64,000 nt of DNA from CAVPXC01 sp963709505 (lineage in GTDB: Bacteria > Chloroflexota > Anaerolineae > JAAEKA01): the NCBI GenBank assembly GCA_963709505.1, contig CAVPXC010000009.1:1-64000 (forward strand), read 5' to 3'. Below the pieces are notes generated by a model, which ran no database searches, had not been told where the DNA came from, and saw nothing but the letters and a program-made list of their open reading frames with translations. Every line of letters begins with the position of its first letter. Position 1 is the first letter of the stretch. Position numbers and translations under genes: made by a program. Below, piece after piece: positions 1 through 8,352 of this stretch.

Positions 1-1
1 G

Positions 2-1000
2 TACTTCGAGGATTTCGAGGTCGGCCAGATCATGCCCGATGCCCCGGCCGTGACGATTACGGCCGGGCATGCAGCCGTTCACCAGGCGCTTTTCGGCGAC
101 CGCCTGCGCCTTCCGCTCGACCAGCCCCTCTCGCAGCGCGTCACCGGCCACGACCAGCCGCTGGCCAACCCCAGCCTGGTCTGCAACATCGCCATCGGCC
201 AGACCACCTACGCCTCGCAGCGCGTCAAGGCCAACCTGTTCTACCGCGGCCTGGTCTTCAAGCGCCCGGTCCATATCGGGGACACAATCCACACCACCAC
301 CCGGGTGGCCGCCCTCAAGCAGAACCTGGCTAAGCCGGGACGCCCTGCCACCGGCCTGGTCGTGCTCGAGATGCGCGTGGCCAACCAGCGGGACGAGGAG
401 GTCCTCCTCTTCTGGCGCTGCCCGATGATCCCCTGTCGCGACCCGCAGGCCAACACCGGCCACGCCAATTCCTTCGACGCCATCCCGGCGGAGATCGACT
501 TGCAGGCCGTCAAGGCCTTTGTTCCCCCGACTTGGCGGCTGAACCTCTTCCGGGAGACCATGGCCGGATCCCATTTCGAGGATCTCGTCGCCGGCACAAC
601 CTACGTGGTCACGTCGCGCGACACGGTCACCTGCACGCCGGAGCTGGTGCGGATGACGCTGAACATCGCCGTGACCCACACCGACGCGGCCAGCAGCGTC
701 TATGGCAAGCGGCTGGTCTACGGCGGCCACACCATCTCGATGGCCGCCGCCCAGATCACCCACGCCCTGCCGAACCTGGTGACGTTGGTGGCCTGGCGCA
801 GCTGCGATCACACGGCGCCGGTGTTCGAAGGCGACATCCTGCGCACCGAGGTCACCATCGATCAAACCCATCCGCTCGATCGGGGCGGCGGGCTGGTCGA
901 TCTTCACGCCATCGTCTACGCCGAGCGCGGCGACCAGGCGCCCGAGCCCGGCCGCGATATCCAGGTGCTGGATTGGCGAGTCCTTGGCTTGATGGCCTGA
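2..1000 (+). CDS. MaoC-family hydratase, double hotdog (mesaconyl-CoA hydratase-like), 5' partial
   Basis: The reading frame is open from base 2, so the gene begins before the window; the first ATG (base 32) falls inside the conserved start region that reads YFEDFEVGQ. About 330 residues form two MaoC-like hotdog halves: one around residues 1-140 of the visible part and a second beginning near FEDLVAGTTYVV and containing the YGGHTISMAAAQ stretch. Such proteins hydrate or dehydrate enoyl-CoA esters. In Chloroflexus the mesaconyl-C1-CoA hydratase has this architecture and is encoded close to a class III CoA-transferase. Here a CaiB/BaiF gene follows 101 bp downstream, which supports the same role. 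Family assignment is firm; the exact substrate is inference. Confidence 0.85.
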   Translation, partial: YFEDFEVGQIMPDAPAVTITAGHAAVHQALFGDRLRLPLDQPLSQRVTGHDQPLANPSLVCNIAIGQTTYASQRVKANLFYRGLVFKRPVHIGDTIHTTTRVAALKQNLAKPGRPATGLVVLEMRVANQRDEEVLLFWRCPMIPCRDPQANTGHANSFDAIPAEIDLQAVKAFVPPTWRLNLFRETMAGSHFEDLVAGTTYVVTSRDTVTCTPELVRMTLNIAVTHTDAASSVYGKRLVYGGHTISMAAAQITHALPNLVTLVAWRSCDHTAPVFEGDILRTEVTIDQTHPLDRGGGLVDLHAIVYAERGDQAPEPGRDIQVLDWRVLGLMA

Positions 1001-1101
1001 CCTGTCCAGGTGCTCGGGCCGGTCTCCGACCGTGCCCGCCTATACCGGACGTCTCGACCGTCGTCCACTCCCCAGGGTGGCGAAAAGCAAGAGGAGGCTC
1101 C

Positions 1102-2323
1102 ATGAACGGCATTCTGACCGGCCTGCGCATCGTAGAGGGATCGGCTTTCGTGGCTGCGCCGCTGAGCGGCATGACACTGGCTCAACTCGGCGCCGACGTC
1201 ATTCGCTTCGACCCGATCGGCGGCGGCCTGGATTATCGCCGTTGGCCGATCACCAAGGACGGCAAAAGCCTGTTCTGGGCAGGACTCAACAAGGGCAAAC
1301 GCTCGATCGCCGTCGATATCAACTCGCCTGAGGGCAGAGAACTGGTCACCCGGCTAATCTGTTTGCCGGGCGAGAACACCGGGCTGTTTCTGACCAACTT
1401 CCCGCGCGCGGCTGGCTGTCCTACGAAGCCCTCAAGAAGCACCGCGCCGATCTGATTATGGTCAATGTCATGGGAGATCGCCACGGCGGCTCGGTCGTCG
1501 ACTACACGATCAACCCGGCCGTGGGCTTTCCGGCTGCCACCGGGCCGGATGGCACGCACGATCCCGTCAACCACGTCCTGCCGGCCTGGGACATGATCAC
1601 CGGCCAGATGGCCGTGGCCGGCCTGCTGGCCGCCGAGCGCCATCGCCGTCTCACCGGCGAAGGCCAGCTCGTCAAGCTGCCCCTGGCCGATGTGGCGATG
1701 GCTGCCGTGGGGAATCTCGGCAAGATCGCCGAGGTGCAGATCAACCAGCCAAGCGGCCCAAGATGGGCAATTACCTGTATGGCGCCTTCGGCCGCGACTT
1801 CATCACCGGCGATGGCCAGCAGATCATGATTGTCGCGTTGACCAACCGGCAGTGGCAGGGTCTGGTCAAGGCCACCGGGCTGGGGCCGGAATTCGACGAG
1901 CTGGCCGAGCGGATGCGGCTGGACCTGTCGCTGGAGGGCGATCGCTTTCGAGCGCGCCGGTACATCGCCGACATCCTCGAGCCCTGGATCCACGAGCGCC
2001 GCATCGACGAGTTCCGCGAGGCGTTCGAGAAAAACGGGGTCTGCTGGGGCCTGTACCAGTCCTTCATGGAGCTGGTTCGGCACGACCCCGAATGTACCGT
2101 TGCCAACCCCATGTTTCAGATGGTCGAACAGCCGGGCATCGGCACCTATCTGATGCCGGCATCGCCGCTTGATTTCGGCGCCGCGCCACGTCTCGACCCG
2201 ATGCGTGCGCCGCTGCTGGGCGAGCACACCGACGAGATCCTTGCGTCCGTTCTTGGCCTGAGCGACGGCGAGATCGCCAGGTTGCACGACGAGCGGGTCG
2301 TGGCCGGGCCGGACATGGCATAG
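1102..2323 (+). CDS. CaiB/BaiF class III CoA-transferase, two frame breaks
   Basis: The start ATG at 1102 follows an AGGAGG-like site (GAGGAGGCT at 1091-1099). The N-terminus reads MNGILTGLRIVEGSAFVAAP, with LSGMTLAQLGADVIRFD, the classic CaiB/BaiF opening. The coding frame changes twice: near 1410 (frame of 1102 to frame of 1458) and near 1750 (to the frame ending at 2323). Restoring one G at each place gives a continuous protein of about 407 aa: FPRAGWLSYEALKKHRADL, then INQAKRPKMGNYLYGAFG. Class III enzymes move CoA between carboxylic acids through an aspartyl-CoA thioester. Next to a MaoC hydratase this could be mesaconyl-CoA C1-C4 CoA-transferase. Both breaks look like base-call deletions, but a true pseudogene cannot be excluded. 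Confidence 0.82.
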
Positions 2324-2362
2324 GGTCAGGATGACAAGGATGCAGAGCTTTCCGCTAACATA

Positions 2363-2371
2363 TGTTATAAT
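2363..2371 (+). promoter_or_regulatory. extended -10 promoter, apparently leaderless transcript
   Basis: TGT-TATAAT lies at 2363-2371 and the next ATG is at 2378, only six bases after the hexamer. A transcript started there would begin at or beside the start codon, so translation of the small downstream gene is probably leaderless. No Shine-Dalgarno sequence is present. Confidence 0.55.
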
Positions 2372-2377
2372 CAGCCC

Positions 2378-2587
2378 ATGACACGAACAGGTTTTGTGGA
2401 ACGGAAAGGGAAAATCAGCGAGCTAGATCGCTCGTTTGATCTGCGCTTTTGGCAGGCGCAACCTCCACAAGCGCGCTTTGACGCGGCCTGGGAACTCATC
2501 GTTCACTACGCCAAAGTGAAGAGGCTCGATGTTCGTCAACTCCGACTTCACCGATCTGTTGAGACTTTTCAACGACAACAGCGTTAG
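2378..2587 (+). CDS. small protein partnered with a nucleotidyltransferase (TA-like), unknown function
   Basis: This 69-aa reading frame begins right after a TATAAT box. It has the look of the short proteins (SSFDLxYWQxQ...ARFxAAWxxxxxY...RLHRSVExF) often found directly upstream of nucleotidyltransferases: FDLRFWQAQPPQARFDAAWE is followed by LRLHRSVETFQRQ. The downstream nucleotidyltransferase start overlaps its end by 59 bases. The pairing suggests an addiction-like or MNT-type two-gene unit. Function is not established; the pattern match is from memory of the family. Confidence 0.55.
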   Translation: MTRTGFVERKGKISELDRSFDLRFWQAQPPQARFDAAWELIVHYAKVKRLDVRQLRLHRSVETFQRQQR

Positions 2588-2714
2588 GTATCTGGTGATC
2601 GGCGGGTATGCGGTCATTCAGCACGCCGAACCCCGGTTCACCAAGGACCTGATTGATGCTGATCGTATTGTGCTCAATCTGACGAAGATTGACAATCACC
2701 CTCTTCAACGGTAG
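2529..2714 (+). pseudogene. truncated nucleotidyltransferase remnant
   Basis: The 61 codons encode only the N-terminus of a nucleotidyltransferase: DLLRLFNDNSVRYLVIGGYAVIQH followed by PRFTKDL, matching the usual GGYAV...RxTxDLD active-site region. Directly after TKDL the sequence jumps to an unrelated-looking tail (IDADRIVLNLTKIDN) and stops. The catalytic second aspartate and the whole C-terminal part (usually more than 100 residues) are missing, so an internal deletion has probably inactivated the gene. Confidence 0.6.
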
Positions 2715-2757
2715 CAACGTTTGCATGACTTTGTCCGCCCCAACACCCGGATACATA

Positions 2758-2789
2758 AACGCCCTTGGCAGATCGCCAGGGGTGTTTCA
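2758..2789 (+). terminator. intrinsic terminator candidate after the nucleotidyltransferase remnant
   Basis: AACGCCCTTGGC (2758-2769) pairs with GCCAGGGGTGTT (2775-2786), with two G-T pairs and a five-base loop, and is followed by TTTCATT. The T tract is short, so confidence is moderate. Confidence 0.5.
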
Positions 2790-2832
2790 TTGAGGAGCAT
2801 CGGAGTCGCCTCTGCGTCGACCACTACGGCGA

Positions 2833-2861
2833 TTGACGACGGGCCATGAGTGACTTATAAT
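2833..2861 (+). promoter_or_regulatory. sigma70-type promoter for the HIBADH-like gene
   Basis: TTGACG (2833-2838), a 17-base spacer, and TATAAT (2856-2861) form a near-consensus promoter. Transcription would start about 25 bases before the start codon at 2894, leaving room for the AAGGAGG ribosome site at 2881-2887. Confidence 0.7.
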
Positions 2862-2893
2862 CCCTGACCATTATCCGATAAAGGAGGTCCGCT

Positions 2894-3772
2894 ATGAAAA
2901 TCGGCTTCATCGGCCTGGGCATCATGGGCAGCCGCATGGCTGCGAATTTGCAGAAGACTGGCTTTGAGCTGGTCGTCAACAATCGCACCAAGGAGAAGGC
3001 CGGCGCCTTGCTGGCCGGCGGCGCGGCCTGGGCGGATACGCCGGCTGCCGTCGCCAAGCAGGTAGATATCCTTTTCACGATGCTGGGCGATCCGCCGGCC
3101 GTGGCCGAGACCGCGCTGGGGCGAGACGGCTTTCTCGATCAGCTCCGGCCCGGCAGCCTTTGGGTGGATTGCAGCACGGTCAACCCGTCTTTCTCGCGCG
3201 AGATGGCGGCTGAGGCCGGGCGACGCCAGGTGCGCTTTCTGGATGCGCCCGTCGCCGGCAGCAAGGCGCCGGCTGCCGCAGGCCAGCTCACCTTCCTCGT
3301 GGGCGGCGACGCGGCCGATGTGGCCGAGGCGAAGCCCTACTTCGATGTCATGGGTCAGCGCGTCGTACACGTCGGCGGGCAGGGCATGGGAACGTCGCTC
3401 AAGATCGTCTTCAACTCGCTGCTCGGCGGCGCGATGGCGGCTTTTTCCGAGTCGATGGCCCTGGGCCAGGCGCTGGGGCTGTCGCAACCGGTGCTCCTCG
3501 ACTTCCTTCTCGGCAGCCCGGCCGTGCCGGGGATCGTAACCGGCAAGCGCGCCCGGCTGGAAGCAGACGCCTTCGGCGACGCCGACTTCCCGCTGCAGTG
3601 GATGCGCAAGGATCTCCAACTGGCCGCGCAGACGGCTTACGAGCAGGACGTGGCCATGCCGATGGTCAACACCGCCAAGGAGATCTACGCGCTTGCGATC
3701 CGCTATGGGCTGGGTGAAGAAGATTTTTCGGCGATTTACCGGTTCTTGAATACCATCAGACCCAGTGAATGA
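2894..3772 (+). CDS. NAD(P)-dependent oxidoreductase, 3-hydroxyisobutyrate dehydrogenase family
   Basis: The 292-aa product starts with KIGFIGLGIMGSRMAANL, the Rossmann GxGxxG dinucleotide site, and contains DCSTVNP, the substrate motif FLDAPVAGSK near residue 117, and GMGTSLKIVFN, which carries the catalytic lysine of the beta-hydroxyacid dehydrogenase family (about residue 170). Length fits the 290-300 aa of HIBADH, tartronate semialdehyde reductase and glyoxylate/succinic semialdehyde reductases. The start is fixed by AAGGAGG seven bases upstream and by its own promoter. A perfect palindrome overlaps the stop codon. Substrate cannot be decided from sequence alone. Confidence 0.9.
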   Translation: MKIGFIGLGIMGSRMAANLQKTGFELVVNNRTKEKAGALLAGGAAWADTPAAVAKQVDILFTMLGDPPAVAETALGRDGFLDQLRPGSLWVDCSTVNPSFSREMAAEAGRRQVRFLDAPVAGSKAPAAAGQLTFLVGGDAADVAEAKPYFDVMGQRVVHVGGQGMGTSLKIVFNSLLGGAMAAFSESMALGQALGLSQPVLLDFLLGSPAVPGIVTGKRARLEADAFGDADFPLQWMRKDLQLAAQTAYEQDVAMPMVNTAKEIYALAIRYGLGEEDFSAIYRFLNTIRPSE

Positions 3773-3781
3773 ATTCACTGG
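3762..3781. repeat. perfect 20-bp palindrome over the stop codon
   Basis: CCAGTGAAT (3762-3770), GA, ATTCACTGG (3773-3781) can form a nine-pair stem overlapping the TGA stop of the dehydrogenase gene. It may act as a weak transcription stop or mRNA 3' end; there is no T tract. Confidence 0.5.
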
Positions 3782-3864
3782 CTGAACCTACGAAGTCGCC
3801 TCAGCGACTGCGGAGGGTTCGCTCACGGCTGAACCTACAGTCGCCTCAGCGACTGCGGAGGGTT
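3780..3864. repeat. two tandem copies of a ~38-bp hairpin repeat
   Basis: GGCTGAACCTAC occurs at 3780-3791 and again at 3827-3838. Each copy is followed within three bases by a 25-base block whose core GTCGC-CTCA-GCGAC is a hairpin (3795-3808 and 3840-3853) and which ends in TGCGGAGGGTT. A third hairpin, AGTGGC-TGCG-GCCACT, follows at 3885-3900. The block fills the gap between the dehydrogenase and the hydrolase. It looks like a REP-type intergenic repeat. Confidence 0.65.
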
Positions 3865-3943
3865 GTCAACACGATCTTTCCGCCAGTGGCTGCGGCCACT
3901 TCTCGACTTCAGATAGGGATTTTGATCCCTGAAAGGTAATCGC

Positions 3944-4741
3944 TTGAAAATCGTACGCACTATCATCCTTGTTCTCGTCGGCCTCCTGCTGGCTTTCGTC
4001 GTCTTCCTCGCCGGCTCGGTCATTGTCGATGCCCTGATTGGCGGCAGCCGTGTCGAGCAGCTCACCAACACCGAGATCGCCGGCCCTGACGGCCAGATGA
4101 TTCGCGCCTATGTCGCCCGGCCCGACGCGCCTGGCACCTACCCAGGCGTGGTCATGATCCACGAGTTCTTTGGCCTGCGGCAGGATATCGTCGAAAAGGC
4201 TGAAGCCCTGGCCGATGAAGGCTATGTGGTCGTGGCGCCGGACACCTACCGCGGCAAGACTACAGGCTGGATCCCGCGGGCGATCTTCCTGCGCATCACC
4301 ACGCGCATGGAGCAGGTGGTCGGCGACCTGGATGCAACGTTCGACTGGCTCGCCGGCCAGTCCGATGTGGATCCGGAGCGCATTGCCGTGATGGGCTTCT
4401 GCTACGGCGGCGATGCGGCGCTGCAATACAGCCTGGCGCACGCCAAACCGGCCGCCACGGGCATCTTTTACGGATCGCTGGTGACCGATCCGGCCCAACT
4501 CAGCCGGCTGCCCGGGCCAGTCCTGGGCATCTTTGGCGCCGAGGACGCGTCGATCCCGCTTGGAGAGGTCGAGGCGTTCCAGATCGGCTTGAACGCGGCT
4601 GGCATCCCGAACCAAATCACGGTCTATCCGGGCGTCGGCCACGCTTTCGTCGGCGGCATCGACGAAATTCGCGCCGGCGGCGCGCCGGGCGAGGCTTGGG
4701 CCGAGTTCCTGGCCTGGCTGCAGACAACAATCGGCAGCTAA
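3944..4741 (+). CDS. membrane-anchored dienelactone hydrolase family protein
   Basis: The TTG start at 3944 is preceded by GAAAGG at 3931. Residues 1-26 are a hydrophobic anchor or uncleaved signal (IVRTIILVLVGLLLAFVVFLAG). The alpha/beta-hydrolase domain follows: GVVMIHEFFGLRQ near residue 67, the nucleophile elbow GFCYGG with cysteine as nucleophile as in carboxymethylenebutenolidase, a GAEDASIP segment bearing the acid, and GVGHAF with the catalytic histidine near residue 233. Members hydrolyse lactones and esters. The true substrate is unknown; the membrane anchor suggests action outside the cytoplasm. Confidence 0.85.
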   Translation: MKIVRTIILVLVGLLLAFVVFLAGSVIVDALIGGSRVEQLTNTEIAGPDGQMIRAYVARPDAPGTYPGVVMIHEFFGLRQDIVEKAEALADEGYVVVAPDTYRGKTTGWIPRAIFLRITTRMEQVVGDLDATFDWLAGQSDVDPERIAVMGFCYGGDAALQYSLAHAKPAATGIFYGSLVTDPAQLSRLPGPVLGIFGAEDASIPLGEVEAFQIGLNAAGIPNQITVYPGVGHAFVGGIDEIRAGGAPGEAWAEFLAWLQTTIGS

Positions 4742-4773
4742 CCGCACTCCTGAGTCTACACCAAGGAAAACCC

Positions 4774-5660
4774 ATGCAAATGAATTTCACGGACTGCCCA
4801 CCCGCAGCCTGGGCAACGACCATCTCACCCTCGACTATCTCGCCGAGGCCGGGCCCCGCATCGTGCGACTCTTTCTCGCCGGCTCGCATACCAACCTGCT
4901 GGCTGAGGCGCCCGACCTTAGCTGGGACACGCCGTCCGGCACCTATCGGCTGCACGGCGGCCATCGCTTGTGGCACGCGCCTGAAGCCTTTCCCCGAACC
5001 TATCTGCCTGACGACAGCGGTCTCGAAATCGACGTGTTCGACGACGGCGTCCGGCTGCGCCAGCCTGTCGAGGAGCCCACGGGCGTGCAAAAGGTCATGG
5101 AGCTGCGTCTGCACACGGACAAGCCCGCGCTGACCGTGCAACATAGCCTCCACAATACCGGACAGTGGCCTATCGAGCTGGCCCCGTGGGCGATCACGCA
5201 GGTGCCGCTGGGCGGCGTGGCCGTGCTTCCTCAGCAAGCCCCGGTGTTATCGCAATACCTTCCCAGCCGCCAGCTCAACCTATGGTGGTACACCCACCTG
5301 CGCGATCCGCGACTGCAGCTGGACGACGACTTCATTTTGGTCGACGGTCTGGCACACGACCATGACTTTAAGATCGGCTATTTCAATCACGCCGGCTGGA
5401 TGGGCTACCTGCTGGGCGACGTCTTCTTCGTCAAGCGCTTCCAGCCGCAGCCTAGCCAGCCCCATCCCGACCAGCACAGCAACTGTGAAGTTTACGTCTG
5501 GAATCGCTTCTTGGAGTTGGAGACGCTAGGGCCGCTGGTCCGGCTGGAGCCAGGCGCGGCGACGACGCACGTCGAGACCTGGGAGTTTTATCCTGGCATT
5601 CAGGTCATTCCAGCCATCGAAGGCGTCAGGGATCTGGTCGCGAACCTTGGCCTAGCTTAA
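4774..5660 (+). CDS. aldose-epimerase-like / DUF4380-like protein, one frame break
   Basis: The long open frame starts only at 4863, but the frame is already coding from about 4788 (HGLPTRSLGNDHLTLDYLAE). A good start, ATG 4774 with AAGGA nine bases upstream, lies in another frame. One missing T in the TTT run near 4786 joins them as MQMNFHGLPTRSLG. The resulting ~296-aa protein is rich in beta strands and aromatic residues (LWWYTHLRDPR, YVWNRFLELETLGPL, WEFYPG), as in galactose-mutarotase-like sugar-binding folds. No catalytic assignment can be made. Confidence 0.65.
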
Positions 5661-5722
5661 GCACAGCCCGGTAAATCTCGACAGTTCGGACTTGTCCCGA
5701 CTAGTCCTGGCAATTTCGAAGA

Positions 5723-6690
5723 ATGCCCATGACTGACCACCCCATTCCCACCCTTCACGACATCCTCACCGCTCGCCCCAACGTCTATCGCCACCTGCGG
5801 CCTACGCCATTGCACCATTACGCCGGCCTCAGCCAGCTCGTCGGTGCAGAGGTCTGGGTCAAGCACGAGAACCACCAGCCCATCGGCGCGTTCAAGGTGC
5901 GCGGCGGGCTCAACCTGGTGGCCGGCCTGAGCGAGGCCGAGCGGCGGGCCGGCCTGTTCACCGCCTCGACCGGCAACCACGGCCAGAGCATCGCCTTTGC
6001 CGCACGCGCATACGGCGTTCGAGCCACCATCGCCATGCCCGAACGGGCCAATGCCGACAAGGTCGCGGCGATGCGCGGGCTGGGCGCGGAGGTGGTGTTC
6101 CACGGCGCCGATTTCGACACGGCCCGCGAGTGGATGATGCACGAGGCTGCCGAGCGCGGCGGTTTATTCGTAGGCCCCACCGACGAGCGACTGATCTGTG
6201 GCGTCGGCACCTATGCGCTGGAGATTCTCGAGGATCTGCCCGATGTGGACGTGATCCTGGTGCCGGTGGGCGCGGGCAGCGGCGTGTGCGGCACGAGCAT
6301 CGTGGCCAAAGCGATCAATCCGGCCATCCAGGTGATCGGCTGCCAATCCGCCCAGGCGCCGACCATGCTGTTGAGCTGGGCAGCAGGTAAGCCGGTCACT
6401 GGGCCGATGCAGACCTTCGCCGAGGGCGTGGCGACACGCGTGCCGTTTGAGAACACCCAGCGTATCATGCGCCAGTATCTGGACGACTTTGTGATGGTGC
6501 CCGACCGGGCGATCGAGGCTGCGATCCTTCTGCTGCTGGAGCATACCCACAACCTGGCCGAGGGGCAGGCGCGATCCCGCTGGCCGCCGCCTTGCAGATC
6601 AAGGAGCGACTGGCCGGCAAGAAGGTCGTCCTCGTCATGAGCGGCGGCAACCTGGCGCTGAGCGAGCTGCGACGGATTCTTTCGACATGA
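5723..6690 (+). CDS. threonine/serine dehydratase-like PLP enzyme, one frame break
   Basis: This is a fold-type II PLP enzyme: HENHQPIGAFKVRGG holds the PLP lysine (about residue 56), STGNHGQS binds the phosphate, and VPVGAGSGVCG is the glycine-rich loop. Near 6565 the run GGGG appears one base short. Restoring it continues the protein as AEGAGAIPLAAALQIKERL to a TGA at 6688-6690 with the usual ending VVLVMSGGNLALSELR, about 322 aa. It probably deaminates threonine or serine to a 2-oxoacid; related enzymes act as racemases. There is no ACT regulatory domain, so this is the catabolic or short form. It overlaps the next gene by four bases (ATGA). Confidence 0.8.
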
Positions 6691-7643
6691 CTTCCCCAGC
6701 CATCTACACCAATCGCCCGTATGCAGATGAGGCCGACCGGCAGGCCATGGCGCGGCTTTTGATCGCCAGCCGGCCACGCGGGCGACTGGCCAGCTTTCCG
6801 AGTCCTCAGGACCTGCACGAGATCGTCGCGCAACTGCCCGACCGATATCAGATCGCGCTGTGGGAGGATGCCGGCAAGTCGCTTGCCGGCTTTGCCATGG
6901 TCGACCTGGTCTACAACAACCTCTTTTTTGAGATCGCGCCAGAGGCAAGGGACAGCGGCATCGCAAGCGAGGCGATTGAATGGGCCGCCGGCTGCCTCCG
7001 GTCGTGTTACGAGCAGTGCTGGACCCCGATCTGACCCTCGACACGGCCTGTTTCGAGGACGATGCTTGGCGCCTGGCCGTTTTGGAGCAGCACGGCTTCG
7101 TCGTCCAGCCGGTGTACACGTTGACCTTTTCCCGCCCGTTGGCCGAGCCGATCGGCGAGCCGCTGCTTCCGGCCGGCTTCCATATTCGGTGTGCGACCGG
7201 CGAGCAAGAGGCGGAGGCATTGACGGCCCTGCATCGCGCGGCTTTCGGCACAGAGCACATGACGGTGGAAGAACGCCTGGCCATGATGCGGGTGCCGGAG
7301 TACGATCCAGCGCTGGACTTGATCGCGGTAGCGCCGGACGGTTCGCTGGCGGGATATTGCTTCTGCAGCATCAGCCACGAGGAAGGTTCCTGTCTCGGCC
7401 ATACGGATCCGGTGGCCACCCATCCCAGGTTCCAACGCTTGGGTCTGGCGCGGGCGTTGATGCTGACCGGTCTTCGCAAACTCAAGGAGCGCGGCGCCGA
7501 GACAGCCATGCTTGGCACCAGCAGTGAGAACACTGCCATGCAACAGAGCAGCCGAGTCAGCCGGCTTCCGCCTGGCATGGTCCAAAGTGTGGTTGTCAAA
7601 GCCGATCGCTAAAGATAGTAACACCAGTCGTGTGCTCAATTGA
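6687..7643 (+). CDS. tandem GNAT N-acetyltransferase, two frame breaks
   Basis: The start ATG overlaps the stop of the dehydratase gene. Two GNAT-like halves are visible: a degenerate N-terminal part (PYADEADRQAMARLL to about residue 110) and a C-terminal domain with the acetyl-CoA site VATHPRFQRLGLARALM. The frame changes near 6995 (one base missing) and near 7543 (one base extra). After the second correction the end reads NTAMQRAAESAGFRLAWSK, a normal GNAT ending, and stops at 7643. Full length is about 318 aa. Substrate unknown. Confidence 0.65.
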
Positions 7644-7647
7644 GCAC
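7632..7647. repeat. 16-bp perfect palindrome GTGCTCAATTGAGCAC
   Basis: The palindrome spans the corrected stop codon of the GNAT gene. Its 12-base core GCTCAATTGAGC occurs once more in the window, at 24004-24015 behind another membrane-protein gene. It may be a protein-binding site or an mRNA-end hairpin. Confidence 0.5.
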
Positions 7648-7691
7648 CTGCCGCGCGCAGCATCGCGCGAATTCTTGCATAGGAGGATCTG

Positions 7692-8249
7692 ATGGGAAAG
7701 AATAGCCCGTGGTGGCTCGCGCTGATCCAGGGTCTGGTCGCCCTGGGCCTTGGCCTGTTCATGTTGCTCGATCCGACCGCCGCTAGTGCAGTGATCGGCC
7801 TGCTGGCCGCAATCTATCTGCTCGTCGCCGGTATCGTCCACACGATCCGCGGCTTGGCCAGGCGTCGCGTGGTCAAGCGGATGAACTTGATGCTCATTCG
7901 AGGCATCGTCGGCCTGGTCGTGGGCGGAATCATTCTGGCTCTTGTCGTGTTCAACATCGGCACCTTGGCCTTCGGCTATACCGTCCTGGCCATCGGCCTG
8001 ATCATCTTCGGCGCAATAGGGCTGTTTTCCAGCTTTTTCCAGAGAGAAGGCAAGCGATTTGCCTGGGGCCCTGTGCTGGTCAACCTCGCGCTCCTGGTTT
8101 GGGGCGTCCTGGTTTTCTTCGGCCGCAGCCAGAACGTCAACCTGGCGGTCATCAGCGGTTGGATTCTGGTCATCATCGGCGTTGTGATCCTGGCGTGGAC
8201 TTTGCTCGGACGCAACGAGGAGCCAACTGAGACGGATGCTGCGCCGTAA
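7692..8249 (+). CDS. DUF308 (HdeD-like) membrane protein
   Basis: This 185-aa protein has six predicted hydrophobic segments in three pairs (WWLALIQGLVALGLGLFMLL, VIGLLAAIYLLVAGIVHTI, RGIVGLVVGGIILALVVF, and so on), the repeating helical-hairpin pattern of DUF308/HdeD proteins. AGGAGG at 7681-7686 fixes the start. HdeD of E. coli is linked to acid stress; no specific role can be given here. A strong terminator follows, so it is probably transcribed alone or with the GNAT gene. Confidence 0.85.
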   Translation: MGKNSPWWLALIQGLVALGLGLFMLLDPTAASAVIGLLAAIYLLVAGIVHTIRGLARRRVVKRMNLMLIRGIVGLVVGGIILALVVFNIGTLAFGYTVLAIGLIIFGAIGLFSSFFQREGKRFAWGPVLVNLALLVWGVLVFFGRSQNVNLAVISGWILVIIGVVILAWTLLGRNEEPTETDAAP

Positions 8250-8262
8250 GCGCAGCATCCGT
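8232..8262 (+). repeat. 13-bp-stem hairpin over the DUF308 stop codon
   Basis: ACGGATGCTGCGC (8232-8244) and GCGCAGCATCCGT (8250-8262) form a perfect stem around the loop CGTAA, which contains the stop codon. No T tract follows, so it is more likely an mRNA-stabilising 3' structure than the terminator itself. Confidence 0.55.
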
Positions 8263-8288
8263 ATCGCGAACCCCCAGCTCTGATGTAC

Positions 8289-8340
8289 CCCGGGCTCACG
8301 TCAGTTACTCATCTGGCGTCAGCCCGGGTCTTTTGTTTTT
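8289..8340 (+). terminator. intrinsic terminator of the DUF308 unit
   Basis: CCCGGGCT (8289-8296) pairs with AGCCCGGG (8321-8328) and is followed by TCTTTTGTTTTT. The long loop is unusual but the GC stem and T tract are convincing. It also separates the plus-strand genes from the convergent ThDP enzyme gene. Confidence 0.75.
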
Positions 8341-8352
8341 CCAGGCCGAAGC

